DNA from: Acidobacteriota bacterium
Lineage (GTDB): Bacteria > Acidobacteriota > Terriglobia > Terriglobales > Acidobacteriaceae
Length of the DNA stretch: 31,872 nucleotides
NCBI GenBank assembly: GCA_021780095.1
Contig: JAJXZK010000105.1
Location: forward strand, 1-31,872
Direction: 5' to 3'
Part shown: positions 23,192 to 31,525 of the stretch, one piece after another
How the letters are laid out: the number at the start of each line of letters is the position of its first letter
Position numbering within the stretch: the stretch's first letter is position 1
Notes under the pieces: generated by a model
The model's input: only the letters and a program-made list of their open reading frames with translations
The model's database searches: none
What the model was told of the DNA's origin: nothing
Program-made: the position numbers and the translations under genes

Positions 23192-24904
23192 GTGAGTCCA
23201 AAACTGAAAACCTTTCCTTGCGCGTTTCTGTTGGTCTGCATGGCAACCTGCGTAAAGCCCGCCGCCGCCCAGCCTAGTCGGGAGCAGTCCCGCTCCATGG
23301 TAATGACGCAGTATGGAATTGTAGCGACCAGCCAGGCCGTTGCATCGCAAGCTGGTGCGGCCATTCTGGCACGTGGTGGTAGTGCTGTGGATGCAGCCAT
23401 TGCCGCCAACGCCGCGCTCGGCGTGATTGAGCCGATGATGAATGGAGTCGGTGGCGATCTGTTCGCGATCGTCTATGATGCGAAGACGAAAAAACTATAT
23501 GGCCTGAATGCCAGCGGCTGGGCACCGACGGGCATGAGCATCGAGAATTTAAAAGCCAAGGGAATCGTTCAAGAGGTTCCCGAAACCGGCATACTTTCGG
23601 TGACCGTCCCCGGCGCGGTAGCGGGATGGGACGCGCTCCGTCAGAGGTTCGGCCAGCTTCCCATGGAGGAAGACGTGGCGCCCGCGGTTGCACTGGCGGA
23701 ACAAGGGATTGCCGTGCCCGAGACGGACGCCGAAAACTGGCAGGAATTTGGACCACCGTTCGCCTCCAGCCCAGGTTTCGCGCGCGTTTTCCTTCCCGAT
23801 GGAAAATCACCGGCTGCCGGGCAGATGTTTCGTAATCCGGATCTAGCCGCCACGCTGCGCCGCATTGGACAAAATGGTCGCGATGGTTTCTACAAGGGTC
23901 CAACGGCAGCCGCAATCCTGCAGTTGTCGCAGCAACTGCACGGATTTTTGCAGGCCGATGATCTCGTGGAGTTTCAGCCGGAATGGGTTGACCCCGTCAG
24001 CACCACCTATCGGGGTTGGACCGTTTGGGAAATGCCGCCGAACGGCCAGGGAATTGCGGCGCTCTCCATGCTGAACATCATGGAGCAATTTCCCATCGCG
24101 CAATGGGGGCATAACAGCCAAAAGGCACTGCATGTCGAAATTGAGGCGAAGAAACTGGCCTATGCAGATATGCGGTATTACCTCGGCGATCCTCGCGCAA
24201 CGCACATTCCGGTGCCACAACTCATCTCAAAAAAGCTGGCCGTTCGCCGAGCCGCGCAGATTAGTAACCGCGCGAACTGTAGCGTGTTGCCTTCTGATTT
24301 GACCGGACAACTGTCGCATCTGTCGAGCGACACGACGTATCTGGCGGTCGTCGATCGAGAGGGGAACGAAGTCTCGCTCATCCAAAGCAATGCTGGAGCC
24401 TTCGGCAGCGGCCTGGTCGCGGGCCGGACCGGATTCGTGCTACAAAATCGTGGATCAGCCTTCACGCTAAAGCCGAACCAGCCCAACACGCTGCGTCCGC
24501 GCACTCGTCCGCTGCACACCATCATTCCTGCCTTCATGCAAAAGGGCGACCAGCGCATCGCCTTTGGCATCATGGGGGGATTCAACCAGGCGCAGGCGCA
24601 CGCGCAATTCGTTTCGAACATCGCCGACTTCCACATGAACATCCAGGCAGCGCTGGAGGCGGCTCGCTTTACCATGCCTTCGTTCTCCGGTTGCAGTCTG
24701 CTCATGGAAAACGGCATTGCGCCACAGGTGATCGAAGGTCTAAGCCAGCAGGGGCATGACATTAAAGTTCTGCCGCGCTACTCGCAGAGCATGGGCCGCG
24801 GCAATGCGGTGCTGCACAACCAGCAAAGTGGGGTAAATTTCGGGGCCACCGATCCCCGCGCCGACGGAGAAGCGGTTCCCGAGCAGACGCCGTTTCAGCC
24901 CTGA
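23192..24904 (+). CDS. ggt: Gamma-glutamyltransferase (periplasmic)
   Basis: 570 residues, a normal precursor length. GTG start at 23192; signal peptide about 1-27 (cleavage after AAA). GGT hydrolyses or transfers the gamma-glutamyl group of glutathione and similar peptides in the periplasm. The proenzyme self-cleaves before the catalytic Thr, here Thr381 in SSDTTYLAVVDREGNEVSLIQSN, giving large and small subunits. The N-terminal RGGSAVDAAIAANAALGVIEPMMNGVGGD motif and the small-subunit GIMGGFNQAQAHAQF motif are both present. It could release cysteinyl-glycine and so feed sulfur metabolism. There is no operon partner. Confidence 0.94.
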   Translation: MSPKLKTFPCAFLLVCMATCVKPAAAQPSREQSRSMVMTQYGIVATSQAVASQAGAAILARGGSAVDAAIAANAALGVIEPMMNGVGGDLFAIVYDAKTKKLYGLNASGWAPTGMSIENLKAKGIVQEVPETGILSVTVPGAVAGWDALRQRFGQLPMEEDVAPAVALAEQGIAVPETDAENWQEFGPPFASSPGFARVFLPDGKSPAAGQMFRNPDLAATLRRIGQNGRDGFYKGPTAAAILQLSQQLHGFLQADDLVEFQPEWVDPVSTTYRGWTVWEMPPNGQGIAALSMLNIMEQFPIAQWGHNSQKALHVEIEAKKLAYADMRYYLGDPRATHIPVPQLISKKLAVRRAAQISNRANCSVLPSDLTGQLSHLSSDTTYLAVVDREGNEVSLIQSNAGAFGSGLVAGRTGFVLQNRGSAFTLKPNQPNTLRPRTRPLHTIIPAFMQKGDQRIAFGIMGGFNQAQAHAQFVSNIADFHMNIQAALEAARFTMPSFSGCSLLMENGIAPQVIEGLSQQGHDIKVLPRYSQSMGRGNAVLHNQQSGVNFGATDPRADGEAVPEQTPFQP

Positions 24905-25019
24905 TTGTTGTGATGGGAAACACAGTCGCGCCGTGCTACGATGGGACGCGACGAATCGCGGCAACGCTCAAATCTGCCTCAATATTCTGGCCATCCCCAA
25001 GGTCGCGTGATAACGTTCG

Positions 25020-25041
25020 CCTATTACCCGCCAGTAATAGG
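25020..25041. promoter_or_regulatory. Inverted repeat (probable operator) before the ABC transporter operon
   Basis: CCTATTAC and GTAATAGG form a perfect 8-bp inverted repeat around CCGCCA, ending 24 bases before the ABC ATPase ATG. The size and symmetry suit a dimeric repressor such as a GntR/YtrA- or TetR-type protein; no such gene is in the window. It could also form an mRNA hairpin near the ribosome site. Confidence 0.5.
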
Positions 25042-25065
25042 TATCTTTTTCTGGGGATTTCATTC

Positions 25066-25947
25066 ATGGCACTCACCATTACCAATATTTCCAAGGTTTA
25101 TCCCAACGGCGTGCGCGCGCTTAAAAACCTTTCGCTGACCATCGGTAACAATATGTTCGGACTTCTTGGTCCCAACGGCGCGGGAAAAAGTTCGTTGATG
25201 CGCACCATCGCCACGCTGCAGGATCCTGATTCCGGATCCATCGACCTCGACGGCGTGAACGTGCTGACGCAGAAGGATGCGGTCCGCAAAATTCTCGGCT
25301 ACCTGCCCCAGGAATTTGGCGTTTACCCGAGGATGTCTGCCATCGATATGCTGAACCACCTCGCGATTTTGAAGGGCGTTACGGTGGCAAGCGAGCGAAA
25401 GCAGATGGTCGATGCGCTGTTGCAGCAAACCAACCTGTGGGATGTGCGAAAAAAAGCTTTGTCCACTTATTCCGGCGGTATGAAGCAACGCTTCGGCATT
25501 GCGCAGGCGCTGCTCGCCAATCCGCGACTGATTATTGTCGATGAACCTACCGCTGGGCTTGACCCCGCGGAGCGCAATCGCTTTCTAAATCTTCTTTCCT
25601 CCATCGGCCGCGACGTCATCGTTATTCTGTCCACCCACATCGTTGACGACGTACGCGAACTTTGCCCGCGCATGGCTATCATTGCTTCCGGCGAGGTGCT
25701 GCTGGAAGGCTCGCCCAGTGAAGCTCTGGCTGTGCTGGAGGGCCAAATCTGGTCCAAGGTTGTCGCGACCGATGAGGAACTCCGCGCCATCGAATCCGAA
25801 CTTCGCGTCATCAGTACGCACCTCGTCGGCGGCCAGCACGAGATTCGCGTTTTCGCGGCGGCCTCCCCGGGCTCCGGATTCCATGCTGTCCCTTCGGGAC
25901 TTGAGGACGTGTATTTCCTCAACCTCTCCCGCCACGCGGTCAACTAA
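25066..25947 (+). CDS. ABC transporter ATP-binding protein
   Basis: 293 residues, ABC-2 type exporter ATPase. Walker A is GPNGAGKS (35-42), the Q-loop LPQEFGVYPRMS, a degenerate signature YSGGMKQR (Tyr-Ser instead of Leu-Ser), Walker B LIIVDEPTAGLDP and the switch His in LSTHIVDD. A C-terminal extension of about 80 residues follows, as in the drug/bacitracin-type branch. ATG 25066 with GGGGA upstream fits the family start; the open frame that runs up to 24910 would add a non-homologous leader. It pairs with the permease-peptidase gene 24 bases downstream. Confidence 0.92.
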   Translation: MALTITNISKVYPNGVRALKNLSLTIGNNMFGLLGPNGAGKSSLMRTIATLQDPDSGSIDLDGVNVLTQKDAVRKILGYLPQEFGVYPRMSAIDMLNHLAILKGVTVASERKQMVDALLQQTNLWDVRKKALSTYSGGMKQRFGIAQALLANPRLIIVDEPTAGLDPAERNRFLNLLSSIGRDVIVILSTHIVDDVRELCPRMAIIASGEVLLEGSPSEALAVLEGQIWSKVVATDEELRAIESELRVISTHLVGGQHEIRVFAAASPGSGFHAVPSGLEDVYFLNLSRHAVN

Positions 25948-25971
25948 ATTTCCGCCACCAAGGATCACGCC

Positions 25972-28900
25972 ATGGCAATGTTCTGGGAGTTTTTTACATT
26001 TGAACTTCGTTTCCGTCTCAAGAGCATCTCGACCTACGTTTACTTTCTGCTCTGGTTTACATTCTCATTTCTATCTGTGGCTTCGGAGAGCTTCGGCCCA
26101 ATCGGAAACTCCAATGGCAAAGTCCTGCTCAATGGACCCTACGCAAACAGCTACAACGATCTTGGCTCCTGCCTGTTTGGCGTGATTGTTATGGCCGCCA
26201 TCTTCGGGACGTCGATCCTCCGCGACTTCCAACGCGACACGTACCAAATACTCTTCACCAAGCCGATCACAAAGTTTGCCTATCTTGGCGGACGATGGGC
26301 TGGCTCATTCGTGACCACGGTGGTTGTCTTTACGGGAATGATGATCGGCACCTTCGCCGGCACCTTCGCTCCCTGGGCCGATCACACGCGAATCGGTCCA
26401 AACCATCTGTGGTGGTATCTGCAGCCGTTTCTTTCCATCATCGTCATCCAGATCTTCTTTCTCGGCTCTCTCTTTTTCACCATCGCAGCCCTGACGCGCA
26501 AGCTCTTCATCGTTTACCTGCAGGGCGTGGCGCTGTTCATGCTCTACATCATTGGAATCACAGTCTTTTCGGCAACGCGCTCGCTGGAACATTTCTGGTC
26601 GGGAATTTTGGATCCCATTGGTTTGATCCTGAACGACAACGTCACTCGCTACTGGACCGTGGTTGAGAAGAACACGCTGCTGCTACCGTGGAATTTTTCC
26701 GGTGACTCGCCCGGCGTTTTCCTTTACAACCGGCTGCTGTGGATCGCCGTGGGCCTGGTGTCGCTGGCCGTGGCGTGGCGTTTGTTTCCCATCTCCGTCG
26801 AAGCGCTCACCGCTCAATCGCAAAGTCGTCGTGCCGCAAAAGCCCGGCTTCAGGATGAGGAAGAAAGCCGCCCTGCCCGCTCACTCGTGGTGGCAAAAAT
26901 GCCGCAAGTGCGCCAGATTTTCGGCGTCCGCACCTCGTGGATCCAGTATTTGTCGCTGACACGGTTACGTATTCGAAGCATCCGGCGAGAAGTATCTTTT
27001 TGGGCCATCGTCGGCTTGATGATTGTTTTCGCTGTCAACAATGGCCATTTCGCCGGCCATCTCGGCGACGAAAATGTCTGGCCGGTGACCTACCTGATGC
27101 TGCAGGCGGTGGAAGGCGGCGCAACTTTGTTCTTCTACATCGTCGCCGTCCTCTACTCGGCGGAATTGATCTGGCGCGAGCGGGATAATCACTTCGACGG
27201 CATTCACGATGCGCTGCCAATTTCAGAAACTACCGACTGGCTTTCGAAACTCACAGCCATCGCGTTTGTAGAACTGGTTCTGCTGACGGTCACGATGTTG
27301 GTCGGCATCCTGATGCAAACCATCGCCGGGTACCACCATTACGAGTTCCTGCAATACTTCAAAGAACTCTACTTGATCACGTTCGCGCAGATCATGGCCA
27401 TCGCGCTGCTTTCAATGTTCGTTCAGACCATCGTTTCAAACAAATTCATCGGCTATGGAATTGTGATCGGCATTGTGGTGTTGCAGCCGATTTTGTTTAA
27501 CTTCGGATGGGAAAACACGCTCTACCTCGTCGGCTGGGTTCCGCCTTACACCTACTCTGACATGAATGGCTATGGGCACTTTGTTCCCATTATTTTCTGG
27601 TCGATCACGTATTGGTTCGCAATTTTCGCTGTGTTGGGTGTCATTTCGATCGCGTACGCCCGCCGCGGAACGGAAGACTCACTCGCCGCGCGGACTCGTC
27701 TAGCATTGGCAAGAGCGTCACGACTGGCTCCGGCTGCAATTGTGTTTCTCTTGCTCGCGGTCGGGTCGGGGGCCTGGTTCTTCTACAATGCCCACGTGCT
27801 GAATGAATTTCTGACGGCCAAGGATCGGCGGAAGATCCAGGCTGGGTACGAACGCGACTTCAAGAGGTATCAGCTTTTCCCGCAACCCAAAGTTACAGCC
27901 GTCGACACCGACATCAACATTTATCCAGCGCGCAGATCGTTCGATGGCACGGCCCGAATCACGCTGCAAAACAAGACCGATCAACCGATCTCTCAGATTC
28001 ACATCACCGACGAGCAACAGTCCGTTTCCAACGTAAAGTTTGATCGTCCTTTCCACCTGGTCAGCCGCGCGCCACGCGATCTGTATTCCATCTACGCGCT
28101 CGATGAGCCGCTCGCTCCGGGAGATGTCCTCACCCTCACATGCACCGTGTCGCACACCACGCGCGGGTTCCGCGACGGCAACGAGCTCCCGGAGTTTGCA
28201 TACAACGGGACATTCTTCGACGCGAGTTTCTTCCCGACGATTGGATACGACCAGGGTTATGAACTCTCGGACCCACGCCGTCGCCGCGAAGAGCACCTTG
28301 GCAAGCTGGAGGAGATGGCGCAACGCGGTGACCCGGTCTACTCGCGCAGAAATCTATTCGTTCCCAGTGCGGACTGGATCACTTTCCACACCATCGTCAG
28401 CACATCCGCGGATCAAATGGCCATCGCTCCAGGATATTTACAGCGTAGCTGGAAGCAAAACAACCGGAATTACTACGAATACAGCATGGGATCGACCCAT
28501 ATCGCCGACTTCTTCGCGTTCCTGTCGGCTCGCTACGCCACACGCAAGGAGGTCTACAACGGCCCCAATGGGCCTGTGAATCTTGAGGTCTACTACTACC
28601 CCACGCACACCTACGATATCGATGACATGCTGGCCAGCAGCCGCGCTGGCCTCGATTATTACCAGGCCCATTACAGTCCGTATCAGTTCACGCAATATCG
28701 CATCATGGAGTTTCCGCGCTATCGTCAGTTCGCGCAGTCGTTTCCCAACACAGTACCGTTTTCAGAAGGGATTGGCTTCATCGGGCGGATGTTGCACAAA
28801 GACGATGTGGATCTGACGTACTTTGTTACCGCACATGAGCTGGGCCATCAATGGTGGGGCCATCAGCTTATCGGGGGCCAGGTGCAGGGCTCGAACATGA

Positions 28901-29664
28901 TGTCAGAAACCTTGGCCCAATATTCCGCGTACATGGTGATGCAACATAAATACGGCAAGGACTACATGCACAAAGTCCTGCGCCACTTTCTCGACCGATA
29001 TCTTCGCGGTCGCGCAGGTGAAATTCGCCACGAACCGCCATTAGCGCTGGTGCAGCACGAACCGTATGTCTGGTATGAAAAGGGCGGCCAGATCATGTAC
29101 ACGCTCGCCGATTATATCGGCGAAGACAAGATGGACTTGGCGCTACATAATTTCCTGATGCAGTACCGGTATGCCAATGCCAACAACCAGGCAGACGCCG
29201 CCGATAGCACGCGAGGCGCCGAGACAGAAGACCAGCCCTATCCGGACACACGCATGCTGGTCGAGGCAATTCGAGCTCAGGCGCCGCCGGAGCTGCAATA
29301 CATGGTCGACGATGGCTTCAATCGCATTGTGATCTACGATAACAAGGCGTTGTCGGCGACCTCGCAGAAGACAGCTGATGGCAAATACAAAGTCACGCTG
29401 AAAGTTCAGGCACGCAAGTTCCAGGCGGACGGCAACGGGGTTGAAACCCCCATGCCCCTGGCGGACTACATTGAAATGGGCGTCTTCACTGGCAAGAAGG
29501 ATGAGGAAAAGCCTCTGTACATGAAGAAAGAGAAAATGACACAGGAACACCAGACCTACACCATCGTTGTTGACCAGGAGCCGACGCGCGCCGGAATCGA
29601 CCCGTATAACAAATTGATCGACCGCATTGCCGACGACAACATGATCGACGTAACCCATGAATAA
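25972..29664 (+). CDS. ABC permease fused to M1-family metallopeptidase
   Basis: 1230 residues. The first about 600 contain two sets of roughly six membrane helices (about 1-270 and 330-590), each like an ABC-2 permease, with a basic cytoplasmic linker between. The rest is an extracytoplasmic M1-type peptidase: a beta-sandwich region (about 650-780), then HELGH at 955-959 with a zinc-ligand Glu at 979, giving HExxH-x19-E. Canonical M1 spacing is x18. The usual GxMEN exopeptidase motif appears as RIMEFPRY, so aminopeptidase specificity may be altered. VWYEKGGQIMY carries the likely catalytic Tyr. It probably forms an exporter or sensor with the upstream ATPase; the substrate is unknown. This architecture is known from databases but functionally obscure. 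Confidence 0.9.
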   Translation: MAMFWEFFTFELRFRLKSISTYVYFLLWFTFSFLSVASESFGPIGNSNGKVLLNGPYANSYNDLGSCLFGVIVMAAIFGTSILRDFQRDTYQILFTKPITKFAYLGGRWAGSFVTTVVVFTGMMIGTFAGTFAPWADHTRIGPNHLWWYLQPFLSIIVIQIFFLGSLFFTIAALTRKLFIVYLQGVALFMLYIIGITVFSATRSLEHFWSGILDPIGLILNDNVTRYWTVVEKNTLLLPWNFSGDSPGVFLYNRLLWIAVGLVSLAVAWRLFPISVEALTAQSQSRRAAKARLQDEEESRPARSLVVAKMPQVRQIFGVRTSWIQYLSLTRLRIRSIRREVSFWAIVGLMIVFAVNNGHFAGHLGDENVWPVTYLMLQAVEGGATLFFYIVAVLYSAELIWRERDNHFDGIHDALPISETTDWLSKLTAIAFVELVLLTVTMLVGILMQTIAGYHHYEFLQYFKELYLITFAQIMAIALLSMFVQTIVSNKFIGYGIVIGIVVLQPILFNFGWENTLYLVGWVPPYTYSDMNGYGHFVPIIFWSITYWFAIFAVLGVISIAYARRGTEDSLAARTRLALARASRLAPAAIVFLLLAVGSGAWFFYNAHVLNEFLTAKDRRKIQAGYERDFKRYQLFPQPKVTAVDTDINIYPARRSFDGTARITLQNKTDQPISQIHITDEQQSVSNVKFDRPFHLVSRAPRDLYSIYALDEPLAPGDVLTLTCTVSHTTRGFRDGNELPEFAYNGTFFDASFFPTIGYDQGYELSDPRRRREEHLGKLEEMAQRGDPVYSRRNLFVPSADWITFHTIVSTSADQMAIAPGYLQRSWKQNNRNYYEYSMGSTHIADFFAFLSARYATRKEVYNGPNGPVNLEVYYYPTHTYDIDDMLASSRAGLDYYQAHYSPYQFTQYRIMEFPRYRQFAQSFPNTVPFSEGIGFIGRMLHKDDVDLTYFVTAHELGHQWWGHQLIGGQVQGSNMMSETLAQYSAYMVMQHKYGKDYMHKVLRHFLDRYLRGRAGEIRHEPPLALVQHEPYVWYEKGGQIMYTLADYIGEDKMDLALHNFLMQYRYANANNQADAADSTRGAETEDQPYPDTRMLVEAIRAQAPPELQYMVDDGFNRIVIYDNKALSATSQKTADGKYKVTLKVQARKFQADGNGVETPMPLADYIEMGVFTGKKDEEKPLYMKKEKMTQEHQTYTIVVDQEPTRAGIDPYNKLIDRIADDNMIDVTHE

Positions 29665-29711
29665 GAATCACGGTTAGGAGTTTCGCATTCCGCAGCTAGA
29701 TCAAGCGGACT

Positions 29712-30323
29712 CTATTTCGTCAAGTATTTCTGCGGGATGGGATGATCAGGAGACTCCGCGTCCCAGAAGATATTCACGATCCAATAACGCTTGCCATCAT
29801 TCAACAGCTGAAAGCTGTTAATGCCGCGGGCAAAAGGTTTGAGATCGTCGGCATTGTGGCGAGATTCGTAGGTGCTCCAAATCTGAACAATATTGCCGAA
29901 CTGTTCTACCTCGTTATGAATTGAGTGCTCAAAGAACCCGTTCGCCGTCATTCTTCCGCTGCTGCGTGCAATGTAATCATCGATCGTGAGGATGATGGCA
30001 TCTGTGTGAGCGGGCTGACCGGTAGTTGCCGGAACTGAAATGGCAGGAATCAGGCGAGCATCCGGGATGAAGAGGGACCGCATGCGGTTCCAGTCACGCG
30101 CCTGTCCTTTGCCTCCGGAAATCACTTCATACACCGCGTTCAGGATGGCTTCGGGCGTTTTCACGTCCTGCGGCTTCGCAACGGGCCAGCCGGGATGGCC
30201 GGCGATTGATCCGACAAGCGGAGGCAACGGCGGCGGGGCGGCGGCGCTGCTGGTTTGCGCGTTCACCCCGAGAGTGAAAAACGCCACGGCGAGCGACACC
30301 GGTAGATACCTTACTTGCATCAT
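29712..30323 (-). CDS. Secreted SnoaL/NTF2-like protein
   Basis: 203 residues. The signal peptide is about 1-22 (cut after VNA), followed by a Pro/Ala-rich linker. A domain of about 140 residues follows with ETPEAILNAVYEVISG-like start, WNRMRSLFIPDARLIP, GFFEHSIHNEVEQFGNIVQIWSTYESR and NSFQLLNDGKRYWIVNIFWDAE, a strong NTF2/SnoaL-fold pattern. The fold supports enzymes and binding proteins alike and no catalytic residue set is clear, so the function is unassigned. ATG 30323 has GGAG upstream. It converges on the ABC/M1 gene. Confidence 0.75.
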   Translation of the reverse strand: MMQVRYLPVSLAVAFFTLGVNAQTSSAAAPPPLPPLVGSIAGHPGWPVAKPQDVKTPEAILNAVYEVISGGKGQARDWNRMRSLFIPDARLIPAISVPATTGQPAHTDAIILTIDDYIARSSGRMTANGFFEHSIHNEVEQFGNIVQIWSTYESRHNADDLKPFARGINSFQLLNDGKRYWIVNIFWDAESPDHPIPQKYLTK

Positions 30324-30384
30324 AGGTTCTCCTCAAATCTCAAAAATTGCTCTACTGCCGCCGATAGTACACGGTAGATCACAA

Positions 30385-30407
30385 GTGTGAGGGAGCAAAT
30401 GTCACAC
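30385..30407. promoter_or_regulatory. GTGTGA-N11-TCACAC inverted repeat upstream of the NTF2-like gene
   Basis: Two 6-base arms separated by 11 bases, in the 400-base gap between the NTF2-like gene (minus) and the dehydrogenase (plus). The arms match the Crp half-site but the spacing does not, so binding by the local Crp/Fnr proteins is doubtful. The rest of 30324-30571 shows no gene. Confidence 0.3.
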
Positions 30408-30571
30408 GCGGTTAACCTTCGCCGACACGGAACAAAGTGCCATCCGATTCGGGAACGCTATACTGTGTTTCTCAATGTTGCAATGTTGAAGCAAGTCGGT
30501 CGTCCACGATGCATTTTTCACGCAAGTAGAAATTTCCCGGGATGGCGTTTCGCTGCCGGCGAGGGTCAATG

Positions 30572-30730
30572 GATATGTACTGGGTCTACAATCTGCCCAA
30601 CTGGCTTTTTCAGCACCCTGCCGGCGGCCGATTCGTTGGGTTTGGGGGAAAAATCAGTGTAAGCCCCGAACCTCTTCGGGTGTATCGCCAAATGGTGAAT
30701 CCGCGCCCGTGTACGGGACAAATGCAATGA
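30572..30730 (+). CDS. Small ORF with a YNLPNWLF motif, possible gene fragment
   Basis: 52 codons from ATG 30572; the stop overlaps the dehydrogenase start as ATGA (30727-30730). The beginning, MDMYWVYNLPNWLF, resembles the first residues of DUF4239 (bestrophin-like) membrane proteins as I recall them, but the hydrophobic helix that should follow is absent. This may be the decayed 5' end of such a gene or a small leader peptide coupled to the next gene. No convincing ribosome site is seen. Low confidence that it is a real protein. Confidence 0.25.
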   Translation, partial: DMYWVYNLPNWLFQHPAGGRFVGFGGKISVSPEPLRVYRQMVNPRPCTGQMQ

Positions 30731-31503
30731 GCCTGGAGCATTGCACTGCATTGGTCACCGGCGCCAGCAAAGGAGTCGGCAAAGGCATCGCGCTGGCTCT
30801 TGGCCGAGCCGGATGCAATGTTGCCGTGAATTATTTTTCCGATGCCCGGGGCGCTGACGATACCGTTGCAGAGCTTCGCGCCATAGGAGTCGATGCTTTT
30901 CCTGTTTTCGGGAATGTCGGTCGCGCTTGCGATGTGAAAGAAATGTTTGCCGCGTTCGATCAACGATTTCAGGACATGGACATACTGGTGAATAACGCCG
31001 GCGTGCAGACCTGGGGCCCATTGCTGGATCTCGAAGAAGCAGAATGGGACCGCGTGATCGATACAAATTTGAAGGGGTGCTTTCTCTGCACCCAGGCGGC
31101 CGGGAGAAGGATGCGAAGCCGATCGAGGGGTGTGATCATCAATATTGGTTCCGGGAGCAACAAACTTCCGTTTCCAAATCTGGCTTCCTACACGACCAGC
31201 AAGGGCGGTATCGAGATGTTGACGAAAGCCGCCGCAGTCGAACTGAGCGCGTACGGAATCCGCGTAAATTGCGTCGCCCCCGGCGCCATCGCCGTCGAAC
31301 GGACGGAGTCGGAAGCACCCGGGTATAGTGAGGCGTGGGCGCAGATCACGCCCCTGCGACGCATCGGAACTCCGAAGGACGTGGGCGATCTGGTTGTTTT
31401 TCTGGCGACGGAACAATCCTCTTTCATTACCGGCCAGACAATCTGGGTGGATGGCGGCGCCTTCACGCAGCCACGCTGGCCGCACGAGAAATATCAGGAT
31501 TGA
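30727..31503 (+). CDS. Short-chain dehydrogenase/reductase (glucose/xylose 1-dehydrogenase-like)
   Basis: 258 residues, classical SDR: TGASKGVG (NAD(P)-binding glycine motif, about 11-18), NNAG near 88, catalytic Ser in NIGSGSNK, YTTSK (Tyr and Lys), and the VDGGAF end. Sequence alone does not fix the substrate. The next gene, 22 bases away, is a YjhG/YagF-type aldonate dehydratase, so oxidation of an aldose to its lactone is the best guess. ATG 30727 with GGGA 8 bases upstream is preferred over GTG 30709. Confidence 0.9.
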   Translation: MSLEHCTALVTGASKGVGKGIALALGRAGCNVAVNYFSDARGADDTVAELRAIGVDAFPVFGNVGRACDVKEMFAAFDQRFQDMDILVNNAGVQTWGPLLDLEEAEWDRVIDTNLKGCFLCTQAAGRRMRSRSRGVIINIGSGSNKLPFPNLASYTTSKGGIEMLTKAAAVELSAYGIRVNCVAPGAIAVERTESEAPGYSEAWAQITPLRRIGTPKDVGDLVVFLATEQSSFITGQTIWVDGGAFTQPRWPHEKYQD

Positions 31504-31525
31504 ATGACCTCACATTCCCATTGCG

